Virus record (IMG/VR): IMGVR_UViG_3300032214_000986 | Coordinates: 1-64,000 of that record | From: a virus | DNA length: 64,000 nucleotides | Reading direction: 5' to 3' (one strand) | Part shown: positions 26,629-35,343 of the stretch, one piece after another | Position numbering within the stretch: position 1 is the first letter of the stretch | Layout: each line of letters starts with the position of its first letter | Program-made: the position numbers and the translations under genes | The notes under the pieces: generated by a model | Databases searched by the model: none | What the model was told of the DNA's origin: nothing | What the model saw: only the letters and a program-made list of their open reading frames with translations

Positions 26629-26637
26629 ATATTTATA
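26629..26637 (+). promoter_or_regulatory. late-type TATTTAT motif
   Basis: ATATTTATA, only 3 bases before the ATG at 26641 and 12 bases after the sigma factor stop. Confidence 0.45.
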
Positions 26638-26640
26638 GTT

Positions 26641-27006
26641 ATGAACAGAACTAGAAAAAAAGAAATATCCTTAAATAAGGATTCGGTATTAGGTCTCATG
26701 CAAGAAATTTATAATGAGTTGGTTGAACAAAGAGCAACCGCAATTAGAATTCAAAATAAAATGCTTGGGATGTTGAAGGACCCTGAAGATATGACTTTAA
26801 TAGGTCCCGTAATCAAGGAACAACAAAAAATCGTTAACGACACCATAGAAAAGAAATTAACTCTTTCAAAACTACAATCAACAATATGGGAGAAGTCCAA
26901 TAACAATAAAGAAGAGAATTTCTCATTATCTGATATGGATGAGGACGTTCTTCAAAATTTAATCAAAAAAGATGTGGATAACACAACTAGTGGTTATAAA
27001 ATGTAA
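26641..27006 (+). CDS. hypothetical coiled-coil protein
   Basis: 121 residues, almost entirely helical (VLGLMQEIYNELVEQRATAI, IKEQQKIVNDTIEKKLTLSK), with an acidic C-terminal tail. No family recognised. First gene of the tail/baseplate group, one base and two base spacing to its follower, so probably a structural or assembly factor. Confidence 0.6.
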   Translation: MNRTRKKEISLNKDSVLGLMQEIYNELVEQRATAIRIQNKMLGMLKDPEDMTLIGPVIKEQQKIVNDTIEKKLTLSKLQSTIWEKSNNNKEENFSLSDMDEDVLQNLIKKDVDNTTSGYKM

Positions 27007-27008
27007 TT

Positions 27009-28949
27009 ATGGGTTTAGATAACGATAAAGATAAGGAAACGATAAAAAGTAAGATTGCGGCTTACAAAACTCTTAATGCCGAAAAGAAAAAAGAGGCCGA
27101 GGAAAAGAGGAAAGCTAATAAGAATGAGAGAGAACAGAAAAAATCTGAACTCGTTCAGCAGATTGCAGAAAAGAAAGAAAAATTAAAACAAGCCAAAGAC
27201 CAATACTCCAATCAATTAAAAGACCTTTTAGAAATCTATAAGGAAATTTTACCTAAAAATACAGGAGGTAATTCTTTAGGCGTTTTAAGTACATTATTTT
27301 TGGAGGCTGCAGAAAATACCAAATCAAGAATAGTACAAATCCTTGTCGATGAGATGTTATCAACTTTAGGGTGTTCAGAGGAACAAACATATAATAGTTT
27401 TATAAATGTGCCAATTTATATTGATGTAAAAACAGTGGACCTTTATAAAATTTTAAAGAAAGATCCTTCAGACCCATCAGTTAAATTCTTTTATGAGCAA
27501 TCGGAAACACCTAATGGTACAGTACCATATTCAATGAATTTACAATTGTATAAAAGATTACAATCAAACGTAAGTTTTTCTCAAGAGTACGGTAACAAAT
27601 ATATTGGAGCATCGGGACAACAGTTATTTGATTTACAATACGTAACATCTTACGTTAATTCATCACAACAAACAATAACGGGAGACTTTTTTAAAGTAAC
27701 ATTACAGGCACAACAAAACGCAAACCTCACTGTTAGTCAATTTTTATTTGATTATTTCACAAGTATTGAAATTTTCAATATGGACACTTTAACGGCCAAC
27801 ATAATGAATTTTTTAACTGGTGCGTTTGACATTGGTAACTCTAATGAGGACCAAACAGAAAGAATGAAATTCATTACTTTTATGTTAAGAATTATGGGTA
27901 TTTGTACTGACCCTAATAAAAAAATAGATGTTTCAGGTGTTGCTAAAATACCCGAATTAGATCTAATTGACGATGATTTTTTTACTATTAGTAATTTAGA
28001 AAAAAGAACCATTGAAAACCAAGTTAATTTAAAAACTAATGGATTAGTGGAATTTGAAAGTTGTGGCAATATAAAACTCCCAACAAACCCAACTGCGGTT
28101 GATAATGTCCTTACGGATATTATTTCTGCAAATACCACTAAAGATAAAATCGATAGTTTACTAAAAGGTATCAATGACATTAGTAATGACCCTAACTGGC
28201 AAAATTCGGGAGGGTTATCCATTAATATTAATGGTGAAATGTTGGTTAACGTTATCTTAAATTTACCTTTAATTTTATTACAAAGTATTTTAACACCTAA
28301 AGTGATGTTAGGGTTTATGATAATGATTAAGTCTATTTTATATAACGTAGACGTATCATTTAACAACCTAACAGAATTCTGTCTTAAATTTAAAAAGATA
28401 GTGGTTAACCTACAAAGAAAATTGTTTTCAATTTTTGTGGAGGAATTATTTAATGTAATTAAAAAAGAAATTAAAAAGTTAGTCGAGGGGTTATTATTAG
28501 ACATCGTCAACGAGGCAAAGAATAAACAAATTGCTATGTACTCAACTATTATTTATGTATTACTCCAATTGGCTAACGCGATAATAGATTATGGTAACTG
28601 TAAAAGTGTGATAGATGAGGTTTTGAAACTTCTTAACTTAGGTTTATCTCAATTAAATTTAGGGTTACCTATGTTTGCCTTAGCTGCGGCAAATTTATTA
28701 GGTGGGATATCCGACACTAGAGCATATTCTAACGTTATTGAAGGTTTACAAAAAGCGGGAATACCGACAGATGATAATGGAGACGGGACACCTAATTTAA
28801 TGAATGCATCATTCAAAGGAATGATAACAGGAATGAATAAAGAACAGGCGGAAAATGGTAAAACTGAAATATTTATACCACCATTAACAGTGGTTTCTTT
28901 AGGTGCCGGAATAACAAAACCAGCAAAAGGTTATGGTAAATCTTATTAA
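27009..28949 (+). CDS. large structural protein, probable baseplate/tail component
   Basis: 646 residues. Residues 1-80 are a long charged coiled coil rich in KKK/EEK; the middle is a mixed alpha/beta region; residues 405-560 include hydrophobic helices (LVNVILNLPLILLQSIL, MLGFMIMIKSIL, YVLLQLANAIIDYG) that could be buried or membrane-interacting. The C-terminus is Gly-rich (SLGAGITKPAKGYGKSY). Not assigned to a named T4 protein. Its place directly before the gp5-like gene supports a baseplate or hub role. Confidence 0.6.
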   Translation: MGLDNDKDKETIKSKIAAYKTLNAEKKKEAEEKRKANKNEREQKKSELVQQIAEKKEKLKQAKDQYSNQLKDLLEIYKEILPKNTGGNSLGVLSTLFLEAAENTKSRIVQILVDEMLSTLGCSEEQTYNSFINVPIYIDVKTVDLYKILKKDPSDPSVKFFYEQSETPNGTVPYSMNLQLYKRLQSNVSFSQEYGNKYIGASGQQLFDLQYVTSYVNSSQQTITGDFFKVTLQAQQNANLTVSQFLFDYFTSIEIFNMDTLTANIMNFLTGAFDIGNSNEDQTERMKFITFMLRIMGICTDPNKKIDVSGVAKIPELDLIDDDFFTISNLEKRTIENQVNLKTNGLVEFESCGNIKLPTNPTAVDNVLTDIISANTTKDKIDSLLKGINDISNDPNWQNSGGLSININGEMLVNVILNLPLILLQSILTPKVMLGFMIMIKSILYNVDVSFNNLTEFCLKFKKIVVNLQRKLFSIFVEELFNVIKKEIKKLVEGLLLDIVNEAKNKQIAMYSTIIYVLLQLANAIIDYGNCKSVIDEVLKLLNLGLSQLNLGLPMFALAAANLLGGISDTRAYSNVIEGLQKAGIPTDDNGDGTPNLMNASFKGMITGMNKEQAENGKTEIFIPPLTVVSLGAGITKPAKGYGKSY

Positions 28950-28951
28950 TT

Positions 28952-29158
28952 ATGAAATCAGAAGAAGCATTAGAATTACTTAAAGATTATAAAAATAAAT
29001 CAAATAAGGAATTAACAGACCTGTTAGATTTCCTACAAGAAGATTTTGAAAAAACTAAGGACTTACTAGTTAAGTTAACTTACCATTTAGATACTACAGA
29101 AAAAAGTTATAATAAAATTTTAGAAGAATACAAGAAACGTTCTACACATAATGGATAA
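28952..29158 (+). CDS. small coiled-coil protein
   Basis: 68 residues forming one continuous heptad-like helix (ELTDLLDFLQEDFEKTKDLL). Overlaps the gp5-like gene by 8 bases. May be a chaperone or small baseplate part; no family recognised. Confidence 0.55.
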   Translation: MKSEEALELLKDYKNKSNKELTDLLDFLQEDFEKTKDLLVKLTYHLDTTEKSYNKILEEYKKRSTHNG

Positions 29159-30722
29159 TGTAAAACCAACAACAGACCAGTTTAGTCTTGACATGACCCA
29201 AAATATTTTTTGGGGTGAGTGTATAAGTTCGGACGACCCTTTAATGTTAGGTCGAGTTAGAGTTGCACCATTAAACGAAAACTTCGGTCAAAGGGAGGGT
29301 TCAGCAAAAGATTATGACCCGTTTGGTTCCCCAAATAAAAATGGACCATGGTCAGATAAAGACCCGTTCATATTTTTACCATACTTACCTTTCTTCATTA
29401 ATCAAATACCACAACCTAAAGAAAGGGTTATGTTATTTTATTTTGATAGAAGAAAAAGAAGCGGTAGAAATAAATTTTACATGATAGCACCTTATTCGTC
29501 TCCACTAACTATTGGTTTTGAAGATAGTAAATCATCGAGAACAAATTTAGATGACGGGTATTCGAATTCTAAACAAAGTTACCCAACAATAAAAGATGCT
29601 GATGGTAAGTATAAAAATCCAGAACAAAATTCAGGGTTATTCTCAGAACCATTAGACATATCAATTAATGGTAGAGATAGTGCGGACATGATACTTAAAA
29701 AAAATGAAGTATTATTAAGAGCCGGTAAACACCAACCATTTGAAAAGGGTCAAATCCCCATCATCAATAATAAGAGAGCATTTTTACAACTTTCTAATTT
29801 TGATAAAAAGACTACTTTTGGTCCTGAAGAGCAATATGAAAAAATAACACAAAGAAAAGAACAGATTAAATTCATTATCGAATATTATTGTGTTACAACA
29901 AATACTCAAGTTGATTCATTCACAGGAGGAGTAAATATTTATCAAATACCCGAAGGTGATATTAAATACGAATTACAAGTCGGTGTTTTTGATGTCGGTA
30001 CAAATTATACAGGTGAGACCAATCTTATTTATAACAAACAGATAATAGGTAAACCTATCGATGAGTTTTCAAATATAATTAATCAAGTCATTATTGATTT
30101 TAAGGATAGACCTGAATCATTAGTTTCGGTTTCGGATGGTGAACAATTTACTTATTATTATAGACCTGATTCTACAATACGTTCAATTGTTAGTGACTTT
30201 ACAGGGACAATTGATGTTGTGTCGGTAACTAACATGACTAATTTGGTTTCCAAAATTAGGGTTTCATCTGCAGATATAATCACGGGGTACGGTTTAGTAA
30301 TTAACAAAAACTTAGATAAAAACTTACCTATCGATAAAATCACAGAAACAATTTCACCGGCAACTACTGAAAAAATTAATAACACTACAGGTATAGTTGG
30401 GGCGGATTCATTGTATTTTATATCACATGAAACAAAAATAGAAGGTAAAGAAAGGGTTAATATTGATAATACAGTTTACGGTATTGATGTAGATACGGTG
30501 ATTAATAATATAGAACCGAATACCTCCCCTATGGTTAGAGGAGATGAACTGATGGAGTTACTACAACTAATAGTAGAGTTTTTAGTTACCCATGACCACC
30601 CATACCCAATGTTACCACCAACACCGATTTCTAAATCCTCTCAAATTTCAACACAATCAGTGTTAGCTAAAATGCAAGAGGCTTACGATAAAGTATTAAA
30701 TAAAAAAATTCGAATTAATTAA
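29151..30722 (+). CDS. baseplate central spike protein, gp5-like OB-fold
   Basis: 523 residues. The N-terminal segment FWGECISSDDPLMLGRVRV (about 20-39) matches the opening of the T4 gp5/VgrG OB-fold, where gp5 has 'DPLKLGRVRV'. PKERVMLFYFDRR and NKFYMIAPYSS continue that domain. There is no T4-lysozyme-like catalytic domain; instead beta-rich repeats follow, including an acidic segment and MELLQLIVEFLVTHDHPYP near the C-terminus, a block also seen at the end of many phage spike proteins. Probably the hub/spike that initiates baseplate assembly. Confidence 0.8.
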   Translation: MDNVKPTTDQFSLDMTQNIFWGECISSDDPLMLGRVRVAPLNENFGQREGSAKDYDPFGSPNKNGPWSDKDPFIFLPYLPFFINQIPQPKERVMLFYFDRRKRSGRNKFYMIAPYSSPLTIGFEDSKSSRTNLDDGYSNSKQSYPTIKDADGKYKNPEQNSGLFSEPLDISINGRDSADMILKKNEVLLRAGKHQPFEKGQIPIINNKRAFLQLSNFDKKTTFGPEEQYEKITQRKEQIKFIIEYYCVTTNTQVDSFTGGVNIYQIPEGDIKYELQVGVFDVGTNYTGETNLIYNKQIIGKPIDEFSNIINQVIIDFKDRPESLVSVSDGEQFTYYYRPDSTIRSIVSDFTGTIDVVSVTNMTNLVSKIRVSSADIITGYGLVINKNLDKNLPIDKITETISPATTEKINNTTGIVGADSLYFISHETKIEGKERVNIDNTVYGIDVDTVINNIEPNTSPMVRGDELMELLQLIVEFLVTHDHPYPMLPPTPISKSSQISTQSVLAKMQEAYDKVLNKKIRIN

Positions 30723-30731
30723 GTATTTATA
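30723..30731 (+). promoter_or_regulatory. late-type TATTTAT motif
   Basis: GTATTTATA overlapping the end of the spike gene stop region, 14 bases before the ATG at 30746. Confidence 0.5.
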
Positions 30732-30745
30732 GATAAAACAAAAAA

Positions 30746-32224
30746 ATGTCTATTTATAAATCTTATTTCGATAAATCGAATACAATAATCTATAATTCTT
30801 ACACCAACACTGGTAGAAACCCCATTGTTGAATTATTCTATGGTAGAGTAGATAATATTGCGGTCCCTAAAGGGTATAGTAGATATATTTTTGATTTAGA
30901 TTTAACTAATTTAACATCACAAATACGATCAGGAGTCATATCGACAGGTTGTACGTCAGCAATGACACACACTCTAAGAATGACAAATACTTCATTTTTT
31001 GATAATGAATTACTTAATACAAAAACATCTCAAGGTAGAAGAAGAGCAACATCATTTGATTTGGTTTTATTTAGAATACCTAAAGTTTCAGGTTCAACAG
31101 GATCCCCTCAAGTGTGGGATAGTGGTGTTGGTTACGATTACTATGACTTTGGGGTTACGAACTTAAACGATAGGGCATTTTCACAAAGAGCATCTAATTG
31201 GTTTGAAACAACAACTCTTTCAGGTTGGTCACATAATGGTATATACGACAACACAAATTCATTAACCGGATTAACAGGTTTAAATTTTTCAGCACTAACT
31301 ATTGTCGATGTTCAACATTTTGAATTTGGAAATGAAGATGTCGAGTTTGATATGTCAAGAGAGATAAACGGAATCATACATGGTACGATTACTGGTACGA
31401 CCGGATGGGGAATCGCATATTACCCACAACTTGAAAATATTACGGGTTTAACTGAAAACTATTCAGTTGGGTTCTTCTCACCTCACACACAAACATTTTA
31501 CGAACCTTATTTAGAGACATCATATAATGATTTGATTTTAGATAATAGATCCAATTTCTATGCGGGTAACGATAATAATCTTTATTTATATGCGTACAGT
31601 AATGGTAACTACATTAACTTCGATACAAATCCTCGTGTTAATATCATAGATTCGACTGGTGAGTATGTATCAGGTTTTACGGGACTTTCTACATGTTTAG
31701 TAACAAAAGGTGTTTACAAGGTAAATATTACAGGATTAACAGCCAATACTGTACCATGTCTTTACACAGATGAATGGAGTGGTTTGACTGTTAATGGTGT
31801 GAAATTAGATAATGTTGAGAATGAGTTTGTTTTACTACCTAAAAATGGTAATTTTAAAATAGGTACAACAACAGAAACCCCATCACTTTATGGGTTTGAT
31901 TTTGATGGTATTAAACAAAATGAAAAGATATTAAATACGGATGTTAGGAAGGTTAACGTCACAATTAAAAAAGCATATACCGCTAGTCAACCATTAGATA
32001 ATGTTGAGGCATATTATAGAATATATGTTAGAGAAGGTGCGAATACTGAAGTACAGGTGCAAGATTGGACCAGAATTAATAAAACGTTTGACGGTTATTA
32101 TTTTATGTTTGACACTACAGATAAAATACCTAATGAATATTTTATAGACATTAAAGTAAATTCAGATAGAAATATCGACACATATAAAAAGGAATTACAA
32201 TTCCAAATAGTAAATAAAAAGTAA
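30746..32224 (+). CDS. tail/baseplate structural protein
   Basis: 492 residues, beta-rich, with many Gly-Thr-Asn turns and no signal peptide or transmembrane helix. STGCTSAMTHTLRMTNTSFF and FDLVLFRIPKVSG near the N-terminus and VYKVNITGLTANT in the middle look like beta-sandwich repeats of virion proteins. The last 130 residues (RKVNVTIKKAYTAS, YYRIYVREGANTEVQVQDW) form an additional beta domain. No T4 equivalent identified. Placed right after the spike gene with its own TATTTAT motif. Confidence 0.6.
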   Translation: MSIYKSYFDKSNTIIYNSYTNTGRNPIVELFYGRVDNIAVPKGYSRYIFDLDLTNLTSQIRSGVISTGCTSAMTHTLRMTNTSFFDNELLNTKTSQGRRRATSFDLVLFRIPKVSGSTGSPQVWDSGVGYDYYDFGVTNLNDRAFSQRASNWFETTTLSGWSHNGIYDNTNSLTGLTGLNFSALTIVDVQHFEFGNEDVEFDMSREINGIIHGTITGTTGWGIAYYPQLENITGLTENYSVGFFSPHTQTFYEPYLETSYNDLILDNRSNFYAGNDNNLYLYAYSNGNYINFDTNPRVNIIDSTGEYVSGFTGLSTCLVTKGVYKVNITGLTANTVPCLYTDEWSGLTVNGVKLDNVENEFVLLPKNGNFKIGTTTETPSLYGFDFDGIKQNEKILNTDVRKVNVTIKKAYTASQPLDNVEAYYRIYVREGANTEVQVQDWTRINKTFDGYYFMFDTTDKIPNEYFIDIKVNSDRNIDTYKKELQFQIVNKK

Positions 32225-32226
32225 TC

Positions 32227-32688
32227 ATGGATAATTTAAGTTTAATCATTAGAAAAGTATTAAAAGAAGAACATATGGAGATGAAGAGATATATGTTCTT
32301 TTCAAATTTACAACAAATAAGAAGACAGGCAGACCTTTTATTAGACCTTGACCATTCACAAATTGAAGAAATATTGGAAAAGGGTCATGATTGGGCTGAT
32401 GACCACATTACCGTTTCTAAAGAAAATTTAGACCAAGTTTTTGATTTTTTAATGAATGAAACAAAAAAAGAAGGTATGGAACTTTCTATGAATATCGATG
32501 ATAAAGATATGATGGAGGAAGGTCGTAAAAAATCAGGTACAAAATTATGTGCTAGAGGTAAGGCCGCCGCTAAATCAAAATTTGATGTATACCCAAGCGC
32601 ATATGCTAATGGTTACGCAGTACAAGTTTGTAAAGGCACAAAACCTGGTTTAGATGGTAAGAAACATTGTTCAGGTGCCTATTGTTAA
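32227..32688 (+). CDS. basic Cys-containing protein, possible packaged head protein
   Basis: 153 residues. N-terminal amphipathic helix LSLIIRKVLKEEHME with L-K-E at residues 12-14, then a helical body, and a basic C-terminal tail GTKLCARGKAAAKSKF with CKGTKPGLDGKKHCSGAYC. Small Lys/Cys-rich tails like this recur in T4-like phages of Bacteroidota. The protein and the convergent gene at 32685 end in the same kind of module, and their stop codons overlap. DNA-binding or condensation inside the capsid is an inference. Confidence 0.6.
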   Translation: MDNLSLIIRKVLKEEHMEMKRYMFFSNLQQIRRQADLLLDLDHSQIEEILEKGHDWADDHITVSKENLDQVFDFLMNETKKEGMELSMNIDDKDMMEEGRKKSGTKLCARGKAAAKSKFDVYPSAYANGYAVQVCKGTKPGLDGKKHCSGAYC

Positions 32689-33410
32689 AGACTTTTTAAA
32701 ATATTTTTAATTACAATTTCTAAGGACTCTTTTTGGGTCCTTTTGTTTTTTGGTTTGTATGATGTCATAATTGGTTTTTGTCCTTTACCTGTCTGAGTAT
32801 CTTTTTTTTCTGCGTTTCTTTTTTGTTGACATGCTGATTTTTTTTCCGAATCAGACATTTTAGATGCAACCCCTACCGCTCTACATTTTGGGTATCCCTT
32901 ACTATCAGCATCAGGCCTTCCACATGGAGGATGTTTACCATCAACTTTTCTACAAATATTAACCCATGGGCCTTTTGGTTGTTTAGACCCCTTAGGTTTC
33001 TTTTTAGTACCAAACCAAACCCCTAAATCCTCATTTAGATTTATCTTATCTAAGTCTACCCACTCTTTAATGGGTACTATCTTAGAATTTTTACCAGGGT
33101 AACGGTTTATGGGGTTCCCATCTCCGTCACTAGAAGTTGCGTTAGGGTGATTTTTAATGTAATTATATATTTTTTTGGCTTTTTTTTCTTCTTTATCTAT
33201 TTGTTTTTTACTTCTTTCCATTTTACCGTCGTAAGAATCATACGCTAAATCAGGACTTTTGTATTTTGAGTCTTCAACCGTAAATGGTGCTAATACGTTT
33301 TTTTCAAAATATCTTTCACCAGGAAGTAAAGGTGCGATATAACTACCTCTCGACCCTGTGCTTGTTGATGTCACCTCATTTAATACTTTTTTTATAATGT
33401 CCTCTATCAT
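32685..33410 (-). CDS. DUF5872-like basic protein, possible packaged head protein
   Basis: 241 residues. The N-terminus MIEDIIKKVLNEVTSTSTGS contains L-N-E (10-12), a possible prohead protease site. A Lys-rich middle leads to PWVNICRKVDGKHPPCGR, SKGYPKCRAVGVASKM and KKSACQQKRNAEKK, the Cys pattern of a DUF5872-type module. Basic and Cys-rich, so DNA or RNA binding is plausible. It is the last minus-strand gene of the head operon, after the capsid terminator, with its own TATTTAT motif. Confidence 0.65.
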   Translation of the reverse strand: MIEDIIKKVLNEVTSTSTGSRGSYIAPLLPGERYFEKNVLAPFTVEDSKYKSPDLAYDSYDGKMERSKKQIDKEEKKAKKIYNYIKNHPNATSSDGDGNPINRYPGKNSKIVPIKEWVDLDKINLNEDLGVWFGTKKKPKGSKQPKGPWVNICRKVDGKHPPCGRPDADSKGYPKCRAVGVASKMSDSEKKSACQQKRNAEKKDTQTGKGQKPIMTSYKPKNKRTQKESLEIVIKNILKSL

Positions 33411-33413
33411 ACT

Positions 33414-33422
33414 AATAAATAT
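33414..33422 (-). promoter_or_regulatory. late-type TATTTAT motif
   Basis: ATATTTATT on the minus strand, 3 bases before the ATG at 33410, and between that gene and the capsid terminator. Confidence 0.45.
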
Positions 33423-33431
33423 ATGGAAAAT

Positions 33432-33460
33432 AAAAAAGGAGACATTTCTGTCTCCTTTTT
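33432..33460 (-). terminator. intrinsic terminator after major capsid gene
   Basis: AAAAAGGAGACA and TGTCTCCTTTTT form a 12-bp stem with a TTTC loop. On the minus strand it ends in a T run; being symmetrical it could also act on the plus strand. It isolates the abundant capsid transcript from the downstream gene. Confidence 0.85.
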
Positions 33461-33480
33461 CTTATTCAGTTTAGAATAGA

Positions 33481-35307
33481 TTATCTCAATTCTCTCAAGT
33501 CAAACGTACGAACTCCATCGACAGTGATTTTACCATAGAAACGGTTGTTAACCATTTTCTTAGCGTATCTTGTCATAATACCTTTGATAGGTGTGAAGTT
33601 GAACGGGTTGTACATTGTAGGTGTTAATTGTAGAGGAACGTACGGTGCGTAAACATATCCTGTATCAAGTAAAGATGTCCCTTTGTGTCCTAACAATACT
33701 GTGTTTGGTGGGAAGTAAGGGTCACGGTATACTTGGTAACGTCCAGCTAATGTACCAACTCTTTCAATACCCATATTGTACTGATCTTGCTCAGGAGACG
33801 CGTTAGATACGTGGAAGTATTCTAAATCATCAAAAATTGCAGAAATCTCAGAAGAAACAACGATCCAGTTAGCTCCACCTCTTAATGTAGATTTGTGGAT
33901 TTGTGCTGAAATTTGGTTGATTGCCGTAATCAACGTTTGGTTCCAATCTTTTTGAGTATACTGAGTTAATGGGTTAGCAGATGTACCTCTTTTCCATCCG
34001 TTGTAATCCCAACGTAATGACCAAGCCGCACCTTTACGTAAGTCACGTAAAATTTCACGGTCGATTTCAGCAGCCACTTGTTCAGATAATAAAGCTGTTA
34101 ATTCAGCCTCAGCATCGATGTTATGGAATGCAGAAACGTCTTGTGCCAATTCAGGAGACCATTGTGCTCTTAATTTTCTTTCAGTAACAGATACTGTAAC
34201 TGACTCAAGGTCGAAAGATACTTCACCGATTTCATCTTCGAATTCCATTTCTTTGTATCTTTTGAAAGTACATGTAAATGCACCACCAGCAGAAGCAAGA
34301 CCTGTGATAGGTAAAGTGAATCCTGAATAACCATCTAAAGAGTTAGCTCCGATAGAAGCAGGTACTTGACAGTCAACTTCTAAATAGATGATACCGTCTT
34401 GAGAACATAAGTTGTCATAAGCTCCACCGTTACCTGTTGAAGACCATGTTGTACTTGTTTGTGTTCCGTACTGTACGATACCTTTACCATATTTTTGAGT
34501 CACAACTCTAAATAATAAGTCACTTGCACCTAAACCTGAGAAACCGTTAGCTCCAGCTTGTACTGCGTTTACTTGTAAATCAGATAAGAACGCCTCGTTG
34601 TCCATTTCTTGACCATCAGGTCCGATTAATTTACCAGCACCTGCGTTAGAGAATCCGGACATACCGATTAATACTTTTCTGTATTCACCAGCTGTGTACG
34701 CTGAAGAAACTAATGCCCCGTTAGACCACGCAACAGTACCTACTGCAGAAGTTGTGATTGCAGTGTAAGCACCTTTAGAGTAATCAAATAAACCAGCTGG
34801 ATCCAATGTAGGCTCATTACCTTCATAGAATAAATCATACAAGTTAGTGTTACCATAAGTAGAAGTACTACCGTAACCTTGTCCTTGTGTAGCTGTAGCA
34901 TCACCAACTAAGTTAGTTGGAGAACCAACTGGTGGGTAATGTTGTACTTGGTTAGCAGCCGCTGCTTGATAACCTTGGATTTTAGGTACGAAGTAGAACA
35001 ATTTACCGATAGGTAAGTTCATAGCTTGTACAGAAACTAAGTCGTTAGCTAATAATTTAGAGAACACACGTCTTACGATAGGGAAAACTACAGTTTCGAA
35101 AGAACCTGAACTATCAGAAGATGCTGCCTCGTTAATCAAATGCGACGCTTGGTTTTCATACAATTGCGCCATATTTTCTTTAATGTGTCCTTTAAGACCA
35201 TCTAGGAACCCTAATTTGTCCCATTTGTTAATTGTGTCTTCTTTGATAACTTTAAGGTGTTTCAACCCGATGTTACCTACAAGACCTGATTCTAATAATG
35301 CTCCCAT
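33481..35307 (-). CDS. major capsid protein, gp23-like
   Basis: 608 residues. N-terminal helical propeptide-like segment (1-60) ending LYENQASHLINE then AASSDSSG; I-N-E at 58-60 fits the T4 gp21 cleavage rule, as T4 gp23 is cut near residue 65. FPIVRRVFSKLLANDLVSVQ (about 76-95) and MNLPIGKLFYFVPKI follow, the HK97-fold start of gp23. LDLESVTVSVTERKLRAQWSPE-like sequence and HKSTLRGGANWIVVSSEI are further gp23 blocks. Order 17-20-21-22-23 agrees with T4. The base composition of this gene is richer in GC third positions than its neighbours, as often for highly expressed genes. Confidence 0.95.
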   Translation of the reverse strand: MGALLESGLVGNIGLKHLKVIKEDTINKWDKLGFLDGLKGHIKENMAQLYENQASHLINEAASSDSSGSFETVVFPIVRRVFSKLLANDLVSVQAMNLPIGKLFYFVPKIQGYQAAAANQVQHYPPVGSPTNLVGDATATQGQGYGSTSTYGNTNLYDLFYEGNEPTLDPAGLFDYSKGAYTAITTSAVGTVAWSNGALVSSAYTAGEYRKVLIGMSGFSNAGAGKLIGPDGQEMDNEAFLSDLQVNAVQAGANGFSGLGASDLLFRVVTQKYGKGIVQYGTQTSTTWSSTGNGGAYDNLCSQDGIIYLEVDCQVPASIGANSLDGYSGFTLPITGLASAGGAFTCTFKRYKEMEFEDEIGEVSFDLESVTVSVTERKLRAQWSPELAQDVSAFHNIDAEAELTALLSEQVAAEIDREILRDLRKGAAWSLRWDYNGWKRGTSANPLTQYTQKDWNQTLITAINQISAQIHKSTLRGGANWIVVSSEISAIFDDLEYFHVSNASPEQDQYNMGIERVGTLAGRYQVYRDPYFPPNTVLLGHKGTSLLDTGYVYAPYVPLQLTPTMYNPFNFTPIKGIMTRYAKKMVNNRFYGKITVDGVRTFDLRELR

Positions 35308-35343
35308 TTTATTTTTTTTAATTTGAGTTTATTTATTGTTTAT

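Noticed and set aside
27752-28510. Long minus-strand open frame opposite the 646-residue structural gene
   Set aside because: A shadow frame due to AT-rich codons; the plus-strand gene is coupled to its neighbours on both sides.
29151-30722. Lysozyme domain in the gp5-like spike protein
   Set aside because: After the OB-fold there is no E-x8-D/C-x5-T lysozyme pattern; the region is beta-rich instead.
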